Notes: generated by a model from the letters alone, not told the origin. A stretch of 64,000 bases of DNA from Paeniglutamicibacter kerguelensis (GCF_017876535.1 NZ_JAGIOF010000001.1:62001-126000); one strand, 5' to 3'. Shown: positions 18,427 to 26,878, counted from the first letter of the stretch. Translations and numbers: made by a program.

Positions 18427-19929
18427 CTACGCCTCGGCGGAGGCGTCCTCGGGGTCGCACTCCGGCTCGACATAGGGCAGGTGGATGGACATGGTGGCCC
18501 CGCCCCCCGGGGTCTCGCTGAGCCTGATCGAACCGTCGTGTTGGGCCGCGATGGCAGCCACGATGGCAAGTCCCAAACCGGTTCCGCCGGTTTCGCGTTG
18601 CCGCGAGGAATCGGCGCGGTAGAAGCGTTCGAAGACGCGTCCCGCCTCCTCCTCGGAGATGCCCGGTCCATGGTCGCGGATCTCCAGGACGGCATCCGAC
18701 CGGCCATTGATCACGGGCTTCACGCCGACGGCTATTTCAATGTCGCTGCCCTCGGGGGTGTAACGCAGTGCGTTTGTCATCAGGTTTGCCACGATCTGGC
18801 GCAGCCGTGCCTCGTCCCCGCTGGTGGGTGCGGGTTTCGGTCCGCCGCCCTCGAGCCCGACCAGACGCACCTTGCGGTCTGGGGCATTGACCCGCGCATC
18901 CTCCGCAGCGTCTCCGGCCAAGAGCAGGAGATCCACCGGCTTCCGGTCAAGCGGACGCTGCTCGTCCAGCCGTGCCAGGGTCAGCAAGTCCTCCACCAAC
19001 TGGGCCATGCGCTTGGATTCCGCTTCGATGCGCCCCATGGCGGTGCGCAGCATTTCCGGATCCGACAACCCGCCCTGCCTGTAGAACTCCGAGTACCCCT
19101 GGATGGTGACCAGCGGCGTGCGCAGCTCGTGCGAGGCATCCTGGATGAAGCGCCGCATCTTGCGTTCGGAAGCGGCCCGGCCACGGAACGCATGCTCGAT
19201 GTGCGCCAACATGGCGTTCAGCGAGCGCGAGAGCCTGCCGACCTCGGTTTCCGGGGGATATTCCTCGACTCGGCGGGAAAGGTCGCCGGCAGCAATCGCC
19301 GCGGCCGTGCGTTCCACCCGAAGCAGCGGCAGCAGGGCCCGGGTGGTGATGCCGTAGGCAATCATGGACATCAGCAGCGTCGCAAGCATGCCTGTCGACA
19401 TGACAAGCATGGCGGCCTTGGTCACCGTGTCCTGGACCGAATCCATCGGCAGGGCGTAAATGAGGTCGTAGTCGCTGCGGTTCAACGTGACTATGCGTAC
19501 GCGCCAGCCGCTGGAGCTCAGGGATGTCCCCGGAACCGTCACCGAAATCGACGGATCGTCCCGGAGCTTGTTCAGGGTCGTGAGATCCAGGTCAGGGATA
19601 TCCGCTTTCACATTGTTTGAGGTTTCCTTGCGCGGCATGGTGTAGAGGATCTTGCCGGACTCATCGCGCAGGTCCCCGTAGAAACGGTCGAACCCGGGGC
19701 TCTTGGGGTTGATGGGGGCGATCTCCGCATAGTCGTTGAGCATCAACGAGGTGATCGCCACCGAATTGCTCTTCAGCTCCGAATCGACCTGGGCGGTGAG
19801 CATGAGACGCAGCGACTGCGCCGAACCGACGGCCGTGACAACGATGCCCAAGATCATCAACATGCTCATCAGCGCCACTAGTTTGGTACGCAGCGAAACC
19901 TGCCGCCAGAAGCGACGCAAACCTTGCAC
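18427..19929 (-). CDS. sensor histidine kinase (HAMP-HisKA-HATPase)
   Basis: A 500-residue membrane sensor kinase. Two membrane segments (about residues 17-38 and 170-192) flank an extracytoplasmic sensor of about 130 residues with no recognisable domain. A HAMP linker (about 193-248), the dimerisation/phosphoacceptor H-box DASHELRTPL (His near 270), the N-box NLMTNALRYTPEG and the G-boxes DHGPGISEEE and GGTGLGLAI follow. The start is GTG at 19929, 13 bases after the response regulator stop. The layout is that of the TrcS/MprB/CutS class. The signal is unknown. Confidence 0.93.
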   Translation of the reverse strand: MQGLRRFWRQVSLRTKLVALMSMLMILGIVVTAVGSAQSLRLMLTAQVDSELKSNSVAITSLMLNDYAEIAPINPKSPGFDRFYGDLRDESGKILYTMPRKETSNNVKADIPDLDLTTLNKLRDDPSISVTVPGTSLSSSGWRVRIVTLNRSDYDLIYALPMDSVQDTVTKAAMLVMSTGMLATLLMSMIAYGITTRALLPLLRVERTAAAIAAGDLSRRVEEYPPETEVGRLSRSLNAMLAHIEHAFRGRAASERKMRRFIQDASHELRTPLVTIQGYSEFYRQGGLSDPEMLRTAMGRIEAESKRMAQLVEDLLTLARLDEQRPLDRKPVDLLLLAGDAAEDARVNAPDRKVRLVGLEGGGPKPAPTSGDEARLRQIVANLMTNALRYTPEGSDIEIAVGVKPVINGRSDAVLEIRDHGPGISEEEAGRVFERFYRADSSRQRETGGTGLGLAIVAAIAAQHDGSIRLSETPGGGATMSIHLPYVEPECDPEDASAEA

Positions 19930-19942
19930 TCCCTAAACCCCT

Positions 19943-20653
19943 TTAGCGGCGATCCGAGGTGCGCATCAAGTAGCCGACCCCGCGTTTGGTCTGGATCAGC
20001 GAGGGCCACTCGGGACGCGAGTCGATCTTGCGGCGAAGGTAGGAAATGTAGGACTCGACGATGGAGGCGTCCCCGTTGAAGTCGTATTCCCATACGTGGT
20101 CCAGGATCTGCGCCTTTGAGAGCACCCGGTTGGGGTTCATCATCAGGTAGCGCAGCAACTTGAATTCGGTGGGGGAGAGGTCGATGACCTCGCCGGCCCG
20201 GCGGACCTCGTGGGCGTCGTCGTCGAGTTCCAGGTCGTCCACCCGGATCACCGCAGTGTCTTCCTCCGCGGGTTGGGTGCGGCGCAACACCGCGCGGATG
20301 CGGGCTACCACCTCATCGAGGCTGAAGGGCTTGGTGACGTAGTCGTCCCCGCCAACGGTCAGGCCGGTGACCTTGTCCTCGGTGTCGTCGCGGGCCGTCA
20401 GGAAGAGCACCGGGAAGTGTTTGCCCGCGGCGCGCAGCCGGCGGGTAATGGTGAAGCCGTCCATGTCCGGAAGCATGACATCCAAGACGGCCAGGTCCGG
20501 CGCTTCCTTTTCCACTGCGGCGAGGGCTTCGCGTCCGTTGGCCGCTGCCACGACTTCGAAACCTGCGAAGCGCAATGAGGTGGAAAGCAACTCGCGGATA
20601 TTGGGTTCATCGTCAACAACCAGCAGCCTGGCTTCGGGGGTCTTGGCATTCAT
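19943..20653 (-). CDS. OmpR/PhoB-family response regulator
   Basis: A 236-residue two-domain regulator. The receiver (about 8-120) has the acidic pocket VVDDE, the phospho-acceptor Asp in VLDVMLPDMDG and the conserved VTKPF lysine. The C-terminal winged-helix domain (about 138-232) includes LSPTEFKLLRYLMMNPNRVLSK and RGVGYLM. ATG at 20653 is chosen from the family N-terminus. Only a purine-poor stretch precedes it, so it may be leaderless, with the TATAGA-containing sequence just upstream. It forms one operon with the kinase gene that follows. Confidence 0.93.
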   Translation of the reverse strand: MNAKTPEARLLVVDDEPNIRELLSTSLRFAGFEVVAAANGREALAAVEKEAPDLAVLDVMLPDMDGFTITRRLRAAGKHFPVLFLTARDDTEDKVTGLTVGGDDYVTKPFSLDEVVARIRAVLRRTQPAEEDTAVIRVDDLELDDDAHEVRRAGEVIDLSPTEFKLLRYLMMNPNRVLSKAQILDHVWEYDFNGDASIVESYISYLRRKIDSRPEWPSLIQTKRGVGYLMRTSDRR

Positions 20654-20766
20654 GTCTATAGTCTGCAACCGGTAACTGTAAGAATCCTGTGTGTTCCTTG
20701 AGTGGGTCTTTGACCTTGCCCGCATGCCGGCACCTTGTCCGCGGCCAAGTTGCCCCGAGAAGGCTC

Positions 20767-20994
20767 TTAGCCCCTGCGGCGTTCGCGGAAATTGAGGGCC
20801 AAGACAACCATCAGCAAGATGAAGGCCAGCGGCAGCCCGTAGAGACCAACGGCCAGCAGCAGCGGGGACAGGACGTAGCCCAGCATGTACTGGATCAGGA
20901 TGACGGCCAATGCGATAAACGAAATGATGGCAAGGCCCCCGGCGAACAGGGTCAGGAACCGCTGGACGGCCGGAGTTTTCACGGTGGTATTCAC
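20767..20994 (-). CDS. small membrane protein, 75 aa
   Basis: An unrecognised protein with two hydrophobic segments, about residues 13-37 and 40-66, and a basic tail (FRERRRG), so both ends should be cytoplasmic. AAGGGGTGAA precedes the ATG at a good distance. It lies in the same direction as, and 113 bases upstream of, the response-regulator gene, and might share its transcript. Confidence 0.7.
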   Translation of the reverse strand: MNTTVKTPAVQRFLTLFAGGLAIISFIALAVILIQYMLGYVLSPLLLAVGLYGLPLAFILLMVVLALNFRERRRG

Positions 20995-21222
20995 CCCTTA
21001 AAGTTACAGCGCGCCGGTCGCGGAACCACAATGCGGGTCCGCATCGCAGGTGGGTCGTCAATTGCCGCGAATGTCGTACCCTAGAAGAATAGACTTGCCC
21101 GGCGTGAAGAGCCCACCGATCCGTCCACGGATCTGGGGCCCGCGGCGGGAATCGCCAGATATGGGATCGGGGAACTGTATTTTCCCGTGGCCCATTGTGA
21201 CGCAAGAACGAGGTAGCAAGAC

Positions 21223-21606
21223 GTGCCAACCGGCAAAGTGAAGTGGTACGAACCCGCCAAGGGGTTCGGATTCCTGGTGACCGATGAGGGCCAGGAAGTG
21301 TATTTGAACGCCTCGGCACTGCCGGCAGGCGTGACCGAGTTGCGGGCCGGTACTCGCATGGAGTTTGGCATCGCCGAAGGCCGCAAGGGTGCGCAGGCGC
21401 TGAGCGTACGCGTCTTGGAAGCGGCCCCATCGGTGGCCCGCGCCAAGCGCAAGGACGCAGTTGACACCGCGGTGCTGATCGAGGACCTCATCAAGGTGCT
21501 GGATTCGGTATCCAACGGGTTGCGCCACGGGCGCTACCCGGAGAAATCCCAAGGTGCAAAGGTAGCCTCAGTGCTGCGCGCCGTTGCCGACGATCTCGAC
21601 GCCTAA
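21223..21606 (+). CDS. cold-shock domain protein with C-terminal extension
   Basis: A 127-residue protein whose first 66 residues form a cold-shock (OB-fold) domain with RNA-binding motifs KGFGFLV (RNP1) and VYLNASAL (RNP2, in place of the usual VFVHFSAI, so the aromatic and His contacts are partly lost). The remaining 60 residues are a helical extension found in actinobacterial long CspA relatives. The start is GTG, with ACGAGGTAG upstream. It probably has a long 5' leader, as cold-shock mRNAs often do. It is followed after 4 bases by the DUF3027 gene. Confidence 0.88.
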   Translation: MPTGKVKWYEPAKGFGFLVTDEGQEVYLNASALPAGVTELRAGTRMEFGIAEGRKGAQALSVRVLEAAPSVARAKRKDAVDTAVLIEDLIKVLDSVSNGLRHGRYPEKSQGAKVASVLRAVADDLDA

Positions 21607-21610
21607 GCCC

Positions 21611-22117
21611 ATGGCCCGCAAACCAAAGCTCGACGAGACACTGGCCGCAGCGCGGGATCGCGCACGCACGGCCCTGCTGGAGATCGCTCCGGCGTCCATG
21701 ATCGGCGAACACATTGATGCCGTGTGCGACGGTGACCGCTTGGTGACCCACCGTTTTGTCACGCTGCAGCCCGGATACGAGGGTTGGTGCTGGTTTGCGA
21801 CGCTGACCCGGATACCGCGCGCCCAGGCCAAGGACATCACCGTGTGCGAAGTCGGCATCCTGCCGGGCGAAGACGCGTTGCTGGCTCCCGCATGGGTTCC
21901 GTGGGCCGAGCGCGTGCGCCCGGAGGACCTGGAAGCCGAGCGTCTGGCCGCCGAGGAGGCGGCCGGGATTGCCGCCGGGGGCACGGATGAATCCGCGAAC
22001 GCCGAGGAAGACACCGATCAGGAAGCCGCCGGCGTGTCCGAGAATGGCGCGGAAGATTCCCCCGAGCCATTCGAAGACGAGGAAGATGCCGACGGGGAAC
22101 TTCCCGAAGAGGGCTAA
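21611..22117 (+). CDS. DUF3027 domain protein
   Basis: A 168-residue protein. The N-terminal 110 residues carry the DUF3027 pattern: a basic start (MARKPKLD), IGEHIDAVCDGDRLVTHRF and GYEGWCWFATLTR, with a final WVPWAERVRPEDL. The last 55 residues are extremely acidic and low-complexity. The domain has no known function, but it is regularly found next to the long cold-shock gene in actinobacteria, as here. The ATG at 21611 follows the cold-shock stop by 4 bases; the pair is one operon. Confidence 0.85.
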   Translation: MARKPKLDETLAAARDRARTALLEIAPASMIGEHIDAVCDGDRLVTHRFVTLQPGYEGWCWFATLTRIPRAQAKDITVCEVGILPGEDALLAPAWVPWAERVRPEDLEAERLAAEEAAGIAAGGTDESANAEEDTDQEAAGVSENGAEDSPEPFEDEEDADGELPEEG

Positions 22118-22163
22118 GCCCCGCAAAGTAGTTGAATAATCGACAGGGAGACTGGTCGACCAA

Positions 22164-22203
22164 TGGGCAAGGCGGAGATGCATCGGCATCTCCGCCCTGC
22201 CCA
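22164..22203 (+). terminator. terminator of the cold-shock/DUF3027 operon
   Basis: An 18-base stem (22164-22181 with 22186-22203), broken only by one A/C mismatch, has an ATCG loop, 46 bases after the DUF3027 stop. Confidence 0.88.
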
Positions 22204-22282
22204 TTATCGTTGCCTTGGCTTTTTGCCGGATGGGCGGCCACCATCGCGATGCGGAAGGGTCGTCTTGTCCGCGCACGAAAAC

Positions 22283-22328
22283 GGGGCGCGTCGTCCACCT
22301 GCGTCACGGCAGGCGGACGACGCGCCCC
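22283..22328 (-). terminator. terminator of serC
   Basis: A 14-bp perfect stem (22283-22296 with 22315-22328, arms GGGGCGCGTCGTCC) has extra pairing inside. On the minus strand it is followed by a short GTTTTC run. Confidence 0.9.
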
Positions 22329-22354
22329 GGATCGGCTATCCGAGCGCCGTGGGC

Positions 22355-23476
22355 TTAGCTGTTGGCAAGCACGTATTCGATGCACTTGATCAAGGCCGAG
22401 ATGTCCTCGGGCTCGATAGCAACAAAGGTTGCAACGCGCAGCTGGTTGCGGCCGAGCTTGCGGTACGGCTCGACATCCACGACGCCGTTGGCGCGCAGGG
22501 TCTTTGCAACCGCAGCTGCGTCGATCGAATCATCGAAGTCGATGGTGGCGATGACGTTGGAGCGGTCTTCCGGGGCCGATACGTACGGGCTCGCAAACGA
22601 GGAGGCCTCGGCCCACTCGTAGAGGCGGGAAGCCGAATCGTTGGTGCGGGCGGTCGCGAATTCCAGGCCGCCGTTGGTGTTGAGCCACTGCACCTGTGCG
22701 TTGAGCGAAACCAGCGTCGAGAGCGACGGGGTGTTGTAGGTCTGGTTCAGGCGCGAGTTGTCGATGGCGGTCTTCAGGTTCAGGAAGTCCGGGATCCAGC
22801 GGTCCGAGGCTGCGATTTCCTCGGCGCGGGCAATGGCGGCAGGGGAGAAGAGCGCGATCCACAGGCCGCCGTCGGAGGCGAAGTTCTTCTGCGGGGCGAA
22901 GTAGTAGACGTCGGCCTGGGAGACATCGACGTCCAGGCCGCCTGCCGCGGAGGTGGCGTCGATGACAATCAGCGAGTCCTCGTCTGCGCCTTCCACGCGG
23001 TGCACCGGTGCCGCAACGCCGGTGGAGGTTTCGTTCTGCGGCCAGGCGTACACGTCGACGCCGGCCTCGGCAACCGGAACCGGGCGGGTGCCCGGCTCGG
23101 ACTTGATGATGGAGGACTCCGCAAGGAAGGGTGCATTGTTGGTGGCCGAGGCGAACTTGGAACCGAACTCGCCGAAGGACAGGTGCTGTGCCTTGTTGCG
23201 GACCAGGCCGAAGGTTGCGATGTCCCAGAAAGCGGTGGATCCGCCGACGCCCAGAACCACTTCGTAGTCCGCCGGGGCGTTGAAGAAGGTCTTCAGGCCT
23301 TCCTGGATGTCGCGAACCAGGTTCTTGACCGGGGCCTGGCGGTGGGAGGTGCCCAGCAGGTCGCTGCGGGCTTCCACGAGGGCCTGGACCTGCTCCGGGC
23401 GCACCTTGGAAGGACCGGCACCGAAACGCCCGTCCACTGGCAAAAGATTTTCGGGAATGGTCAGGCCGATGCTCAT
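22355..23476 (-). CDS. serC: phosphoserine aminotransferase
   Basis: A PLP enzyme that converts 3-phosphohydroxypyruvate and glutamate to 3-phosphoserine in serine synthesis. The 373-residue length and sequence fit the actinobacterial SerC type: FGAGPSKVRPEQV near the N-terminus, TSHRQAPVKNLV (about residues 43-54), GGSTAFWDIATFG around the PLP phosphate site, and VYYFAPQKNFASDGGLW, whose Lys is the Schiff-base lysine. GAGGAG precedes the ATG at 23476 by 5 bases; a longer open frame upstream is spurious. It is divergent from the DtxR-family gene, with about 290 bases between them, where I see no further gene. Confidence 0.95.
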   Translation of the reverse strand: MSIGLTIPENLLPVDGRFGAGPSKVRPEQVQALVEARSDLLGTSHRQAPVKNLVRDIQEGLKTFFNAPADYEVVLGVGGSTAFWDIATFGLVRNKAQHLSFGEFGSKFASATNNAPFLAESSIIKSEPGTRPVPVAEAGVDVYAWPQNETSTGVAAPVHRVEGADEDSLIVIDATSAAGGLDVDVSQADVYYFAPQKNFASDGGLWIALFSPAAIARAEEIAASDRWIPDFLNLKTAIDNSRLNQTYNTPSLSTLVSLNAQVQWLNTNGGLEFATARTNDSASRLYEWAEASSFASPYVSAPEDRSNVIATIDFDDSIDAAAVAKTLRANGVVDVEPYRKLGRNQLRVATFVAIEPEDISALIKCIEYVLANS

Positions 23477-23768
23477 GTTGCTCCTCGATAAAAGGCTGGG
23501 TTCGCTCTTCCGACACGCCACGCGATGGCAAAAGCCATGGGGTCGGTGTTTCAATAATCCCGCATTGCGCACCCAAACACGTAAAAGCGAGTCGTCATTA
23601 TTAACGGCCGCAGGCCTTGAAGCCGTCCGTACCGGGCCAATGAGTCCCCGGGGCGAACCGCGTGTGAAGCGGCGGGGGTGCTTGGGTGACAAATCGCAGG
23701 GGAAGCGGCGGGTAGAGTGGTGGGCGTAGTAATTCCGTGTATAACCAACCCGTGCAGGAGCGGCAGAC

Positions 23769-24467
23769 GTGTCAGACCTGATCGATACCACCGAAATGTA
23801 TTTGCGCACCATTTTGGAGCTCGAAGAGGAAGAAATCACGGCGCTCCGTGCGCGCATCGCCGAGCGACTGGGGCATTCGGGTCCCACCGTTTCGCAGACC
23901 ATCGCCCGCATGGAACGCGACGGCCTGGTTGTCGTGACAACCGACCGCCACCTCGAACTCACGGCACGGGGCCGCGAACTGGCCACGGGCGTGATGCGCA
24001 AGCACCGTTTGGCAGAGCGGCTGCTGGCCGATGTGATCGGTTTGGAATGGGAATACGTCCACGACGAAGCCTGCCGCTGGGAGCACGTCATGAGCGAGCG
24101 CGTCGAGCAGCGGCTATACAAGTTGCTGGGCCAGCCCGCGTCCTCTCCCTACGGAAACCCCATCCCCGGACTCGAAGCCCTGGGCGGCCCCGAACTGGCC
24201 GAAATCTCGGTAGGTGTCCAAAATCTCGATTCGGCCCTTTCCGACGGAAACACGGGTCCAGTGCGCGTGGAGCGGTTGGCCGAGTCCATCCAGGTGGAAC
24301 CCGAGCTCCTGGTGCAGCTCGATGAGGGCGGAATTCGCCCGGGTGCCCTAGTCACGCTGGAACGCGCGGACGACTATGTGCTGGTTCGCGTCCAGGGCAT
24401 AGAAGGAGCGCTGGAGCTTCCGACCGAGGTCAGCGCCCATGTGTTTGTCAGGCGCTTGGACAGATAA
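23769..24467 (+). CDS. DtxR/IdeR-family metal-dependent repressor
   Basis: A 232-residue regulator of iron or manganese homeostasis. An N-terminal winged helix (about 1-70, SGPTVSQTIARMERDGLV as recognition helix) is followed by the dimerisation and metal domain, where MRKHRLAERLL (His near 79, Glu near 83), HDEACRWEH (His, Cys, Glu, His ligands) match the DtxR primary and ancillary metal sites. The C-terminal 80 residues form an SH3-like domain (RPGALVTLERADD, VSAHVFVRRL). This layout fits DtxR/IdeR rather than the shorter MntR. AGGAG lies 10 bases before the GTG start. A TATAAC box about 20 bases upstream could be the -10. Confidence 0.93.
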   Translation: MSDLIDTTEMYLRTILELEEEEITALRARIAERLGHSGPTVSQTIARMERDGLVVVTTDRHLELTARGRELATGVMRKHRLAERLLADVIGLEWEYVHDEACRWEHVMSERVEQRLYKLLGQPASSPYGNPIPGLEALGGPELAEISVGVQNLDSALSDGNTGPVRVERLAESIQVEPELLVQLDEGGIRPGALVTLERADDYVLVRVQGIEGALELPTEVSAHVFVRRLDR

Positions 24468-24502
24468 CGGAATTGTAACTTTGGACTAAAGCCCGGTAGG
24501 GT
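24462..24502 (+). promoter_or_regulatory. promoter with direct-repeat regulator box, M23 gene
   Basis: ATAAC-N6-GTAAC (24464-24479, 11-bp period) overlaps a -35 hexamer TTGTAA (24473-24478). After 18 bases comes the -10 TAGGGT (24497-24502). The box lies across the end of the dtxR gene. The same geometry is seen at two other envelope promoters (25759 and 57420). Confidence 0.5.
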
Positions 24503-24540
24503 TTCTAGTTGTGTCATATTTTCGTGACTCAATCCAGATC

Positions 24541-24721
24541 CGATTCGCATAACCTTACCGGCGGATTCTGGACTAAGACTTACCGGTAGGGGCGGAGGAC
24601 CCATTTCAACCGTTTCATGGTTTTGAACCATGGATCTTGGGGTGAAGTTGAGTCCGCCACGGTGGGCTCGGCCGAGTTGATCTCATGACTCGAATCCGAC
24701 AGCTAACTTCGCAGGCGATAC
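24541..24721 (+). promoter_or_regulatory. c-di-AMP riboswitch (ydaO-yuaA leader), M23 gene
   Basis: Conserved blocks of the class appear in order: GGAGGACCCA (24595-24604), TTGGGGTGAAG (24638-24648), GACTCGAATCCGACAGCTAAC (24687-24707, with its short gap) and GCAGGCG (24711-24717). A short closing stem TCGC/GCGA and a second stem CTTACCGG/CCGGTAGG are visible. In actinobacteria this riboswitch turns off cell-wall hydrolase genes when c-di-AMP is high. Confidence 0.93.
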
Positions 24722-24736
24722 ATGAGAGGTTGTCAT

Positions 24737-25741
24737 TTGACACAGCAGCACAATTCCGGCCGTCGCCGTGCGTCCGGGCCGGTTGATGCTTCGCCTGCCG
24801 AAGGCACATTGGAACGTATTGTCGACTCCGAATTGACCGACGAAGCACCATCCCGCCGCAGCGGTCGACGCTCCCTGCAGGTGGTTCCCGAGCTTTCCGA
24901 GGCGACTCCGGCAAGCTACGTCGGCCGTCGATTTGAAGCCAGCCTGCGCTACGGCGCAGCCCCCGACGCCGCGGCCATTGCCGCCACCGAGCGCGTCGAA
25001 GAGTCGACTCCCTTGGCGCCAGAGCTCTACGCCCAGGTCGAGTCCGAAGAACTCAACAACGTACTGCGGTTCGCACCGCGTCCCAACCGCTCGCGCCTTG
25101 GCTTCACGCACAAGATCGCCGCAGTTGCAGCCGTTTCCGGACTGGCGCTGGCCGCGGCTAGCCCGTCGCAGGAAGCCGACGAGCTCCCCTCGGGCGAAGC
25201 CCGCGTGGCACAGTCGGTCGTCGTGGACGTTCAGGCCCCTGCCTCTGAGGACGTCAAGATCGAGCGTGCCTCGGTGACGAGCAAGTTCACCAAGGAAGAC
25301 AAGCTGGCCACCGTGATGACCGCCGCCGGCGGCGACGTCTCGAAGATCCAGACCAGCGGGGCCTTGGCCAAACCGCTGGATACCGTCCGACTGACTTCCG
25401 GCTTCGGGCACCGCAAGAACCCGACGGGCCCCGGCTACATGAGCCACAACGGACTTGATTTCGGCGCCACGTGCGGCACTCCCGTGAAGGCTGTTGCGGC
25501 AGGCACTGTCGTGCAGTCCGAATGGGCGGGCCACTCGGGCCAGCGCGTGGAGATCGACCACGGCAACGGCTTGCACACCAGTTACAACCACAACTCGGCC
25601 CGCAAGGTCACCGTGGGCCAGAAGGTCGAGCGGGGCGATGTTGTTTCGCTCGTAGGCACGACCGGCAATTCCACGGGCTGCCACCTGCACCTCGAGGTCA
25701 TCGTTAACGGCAAGTGGGTCAACCCAGCGGGTTGGTTATAA
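24737..25741 (+). CDS. secreted M23 (LytM-type) peptidoglycan endopeptidase
   Basis: A 334-residue cell-wall hydrolase that cuts peptide cross-links in peptidoglycan. A hydrophobic export segment (HKIAAVAAVSGLALAAAS, about residues 120-137) follows an unusually long cytoplasmic N-terminus. The C-terminal M23 domain (about 215-334) has the zinc ligands SHNGLDFG (His and Asp) and the HLH pair in GCHLHLE. I prefer the TTG at 24737 to the ATG at 24722: GAGAGG lies 7 bases before the TTG, and the resulting N-terminus (LTQQHNSGRRRAS) parallels that of the NlpC/P60 protein downstream (VTTRQALGRHRAT). It is controlled by a c-di-AMP riboswitch. Confidence 0.92.
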   Translation: MTQQHNSGRRRASGPVDASPAEGTLERIVDSELTDEAPSRRSGRRSLQVVPELSEATPASYVGRRFEASLRYGAAPDAAAIAATERVEESTPLAPELYAQVESEELNNVLRFAPRPNRSRLGFTHKIAAVAAVSGLALAAASPSQEADELPSGEARVAQSVVVDVQAPASEDVKIERASVTSKFTKEDKLATVMTAAGGDVSKIQTSGALAKPLDTVRLTSGFGHRKNPTGPGYMSHNGLDFGATCGTPVKAVAAGTVVQSEWAGHSGQRVEIDHGNGLHTSYNHNSARKVTVGQKVERGDVVSLVGTTGNSTGCHLHLEVIVNGKWVNPAGWL

Positions 25742-25758
25742 CGAACAATGTCACCATT

Positions 25759-25798
25759 CCGTGACCAGAATGTGACATTCACACTTGTTTCATATATT
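25759..25798 (+). promoter_or_regulatory. promoter with direct-repeat regulator box, NlpC/P60 gene
   Basis: CCGTGACCAGAATGTGAC (25759-25776) is a GTGAC-N6-GTGAC direct repeat. Its second half overlaps a -35 ATGTGA (25770-25775), and a -10 TATATT (25793-25798) follows after 17 bases. It is 15/18 identical to the box at 57420. Confidence 0.55.
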
Positions 25799-25840
25799 GT
25801 AGAAATGTAGTCGGCGCTCAAGCCCGACTACCGCCATGAG

Positions 25841-26017
25841 GAGTGCCGAGCACTGCCGCCGCATGGTGTCCGTTCAAAAAACGCATGGCAGTGGCGGGGG
25901 ACCCAATTTTTGGCTTCTGAACTTAGGAAGCCTTGGGGTTAAGCAACCCGGAACCGCAAGGTGCCGGATTGCCGAGTGACTCCCACTCGAACCCGACAGC
26001 TCACCTCGTAGGCATCA
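25841..26017 (+). promoter_or_regulatory. c-di-AMP riboswitch (ydaO-yuaA leader), NlpC/P60 gene
   Basis: A textbook copy: GGGGGACCCAATTTT (25896-25910), CTTGGGGTTAAG (25932-25943), GGAACCGCAAGGTGCCGG (25951-25968), CTCGAACCCGACAGCTCACC (25986-26005) and TCGTAGGCAT (26006-26015). The closing stem pairs GTGCC (25843-25847) with GGCAT. Confidence 0.97.
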
Positions 26018-26034
26018 GGAGAGGCAATAACAAC

Positions 26035-26865
26035 GTGACTACACGTCAAGCACTTGGTCGCCACCGCGCGACTCCGGTTCGGACGAACCCACTTGAATCC
26101 ATCTCGAAGGCAGTTGCCTCGAACGCTGGGTCGGTCGGTCGTCAAGCAGCAGTAATCGCAGCAGCATCCGGCCTGGTTCTGACCCTGGGTGTCCCGGGTC
26201 AGGGCGCGGCAACCCGCGATGTATCCTCTACCCCCGTCGAAGGTCTCTCGGCAGAGCGTGTAGCGGTCAAGGCCGTTTCGGTCTCCGCATCCAAGGTCAA
26301 GGACCTGGACATCGAGCGTGCGGCATTCACTTCCAAGCCGGCTCCGGTCGTCGTGGCAGTGGCCAACACGGTTACGACTCGCGACAACAACGCGGCTCCG
26401 GTGACCCGCGCAACGGCAAACCGCGCCTCGGCTGACGCCTTTGCGCCGACGACCCGCTCCAACCGCGGCGGGGCCGTGAGCACCGCAGTGGCTCCCAAGA
26501 GCGCCTCGATCAAGACCTCAAGCCTCTCCGGCATTGCTGCAACGGCAGCCCAGTACACCGGCGTTCCCTACGTCTGGGGCGGCAACACCCCATCGGGCTG
26601 GGACTGCTCCGGCTTCGTGAAGTACGTATACGCCAAGCACGGCATCGACATCGCCCGCGGCACCTCCGCGATCCGCGCCTCCGGCCAGTTCGTGCGCACC
26701 AGCAGCCCGAAAGCCGGCGATCTGGTCTTCCAGAACGGTGGCGGCCACGTAGGTATCTACCTCGGCGGCGGAAAGATGGTTGGCGCACAGAACCCGACCG
26801 TCGACACGATCGTTCACGACGTGAGCCGCAACCCGCTTTACGGCTACTACACCCTGGCCAAGTAA
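26035..26865 (+). CDS. secreted NlpC/P60 peptidoglycan hydrolase
   Basis: A 276-residue cysteine peptidase that cleaves peptidoglycan stem peptides. A long N-terminus leads to a hydrophobic export segment (AAVIAAASGLVLTLG, about residues 40-54), then an Ala/Thr-rich linker, then a C-terminal NlpC/P60 domain (about 160-276). The catalytic Cys lies in GWDCSGFVKYVY (about residue 185), the His in GGGHVGIYLGGG (about 240), and the third polar residue is probably His in TIVHDVSR. AGGAGAGG lies upstream of GTG 26035. It is preceded by its own promoter box and a c-di-AMP riboswitch, and followed by a strong terminator. Confidence 0.95.
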   Translation: MTTRQALGRHRATPVRTNPLESISKAVASNAGSVGRQAAVIAAASGLVLTLGVPGQGAATRDVSSTPVEGLSAERVAVKAVSVSASKVKDLDIERAAFTSKPAPVVVAVANTVTTRDNNAAPVTRATANRASADAFAPTTRSNRGGAVSTAVAPKSASIKTSSLSGIAATAAQYTGVPYVWGGNTPSGWDCSGFVKYVYAKHGIDIARGTSAIRASGQFVRTSSPKAGDLVFQNGGGHVGIYLGGGKMVGAQNPTVDTIVHDVSRNPLYGYYTLAK

Positions 26866-26878
26866 GCAGCATTCTTTC

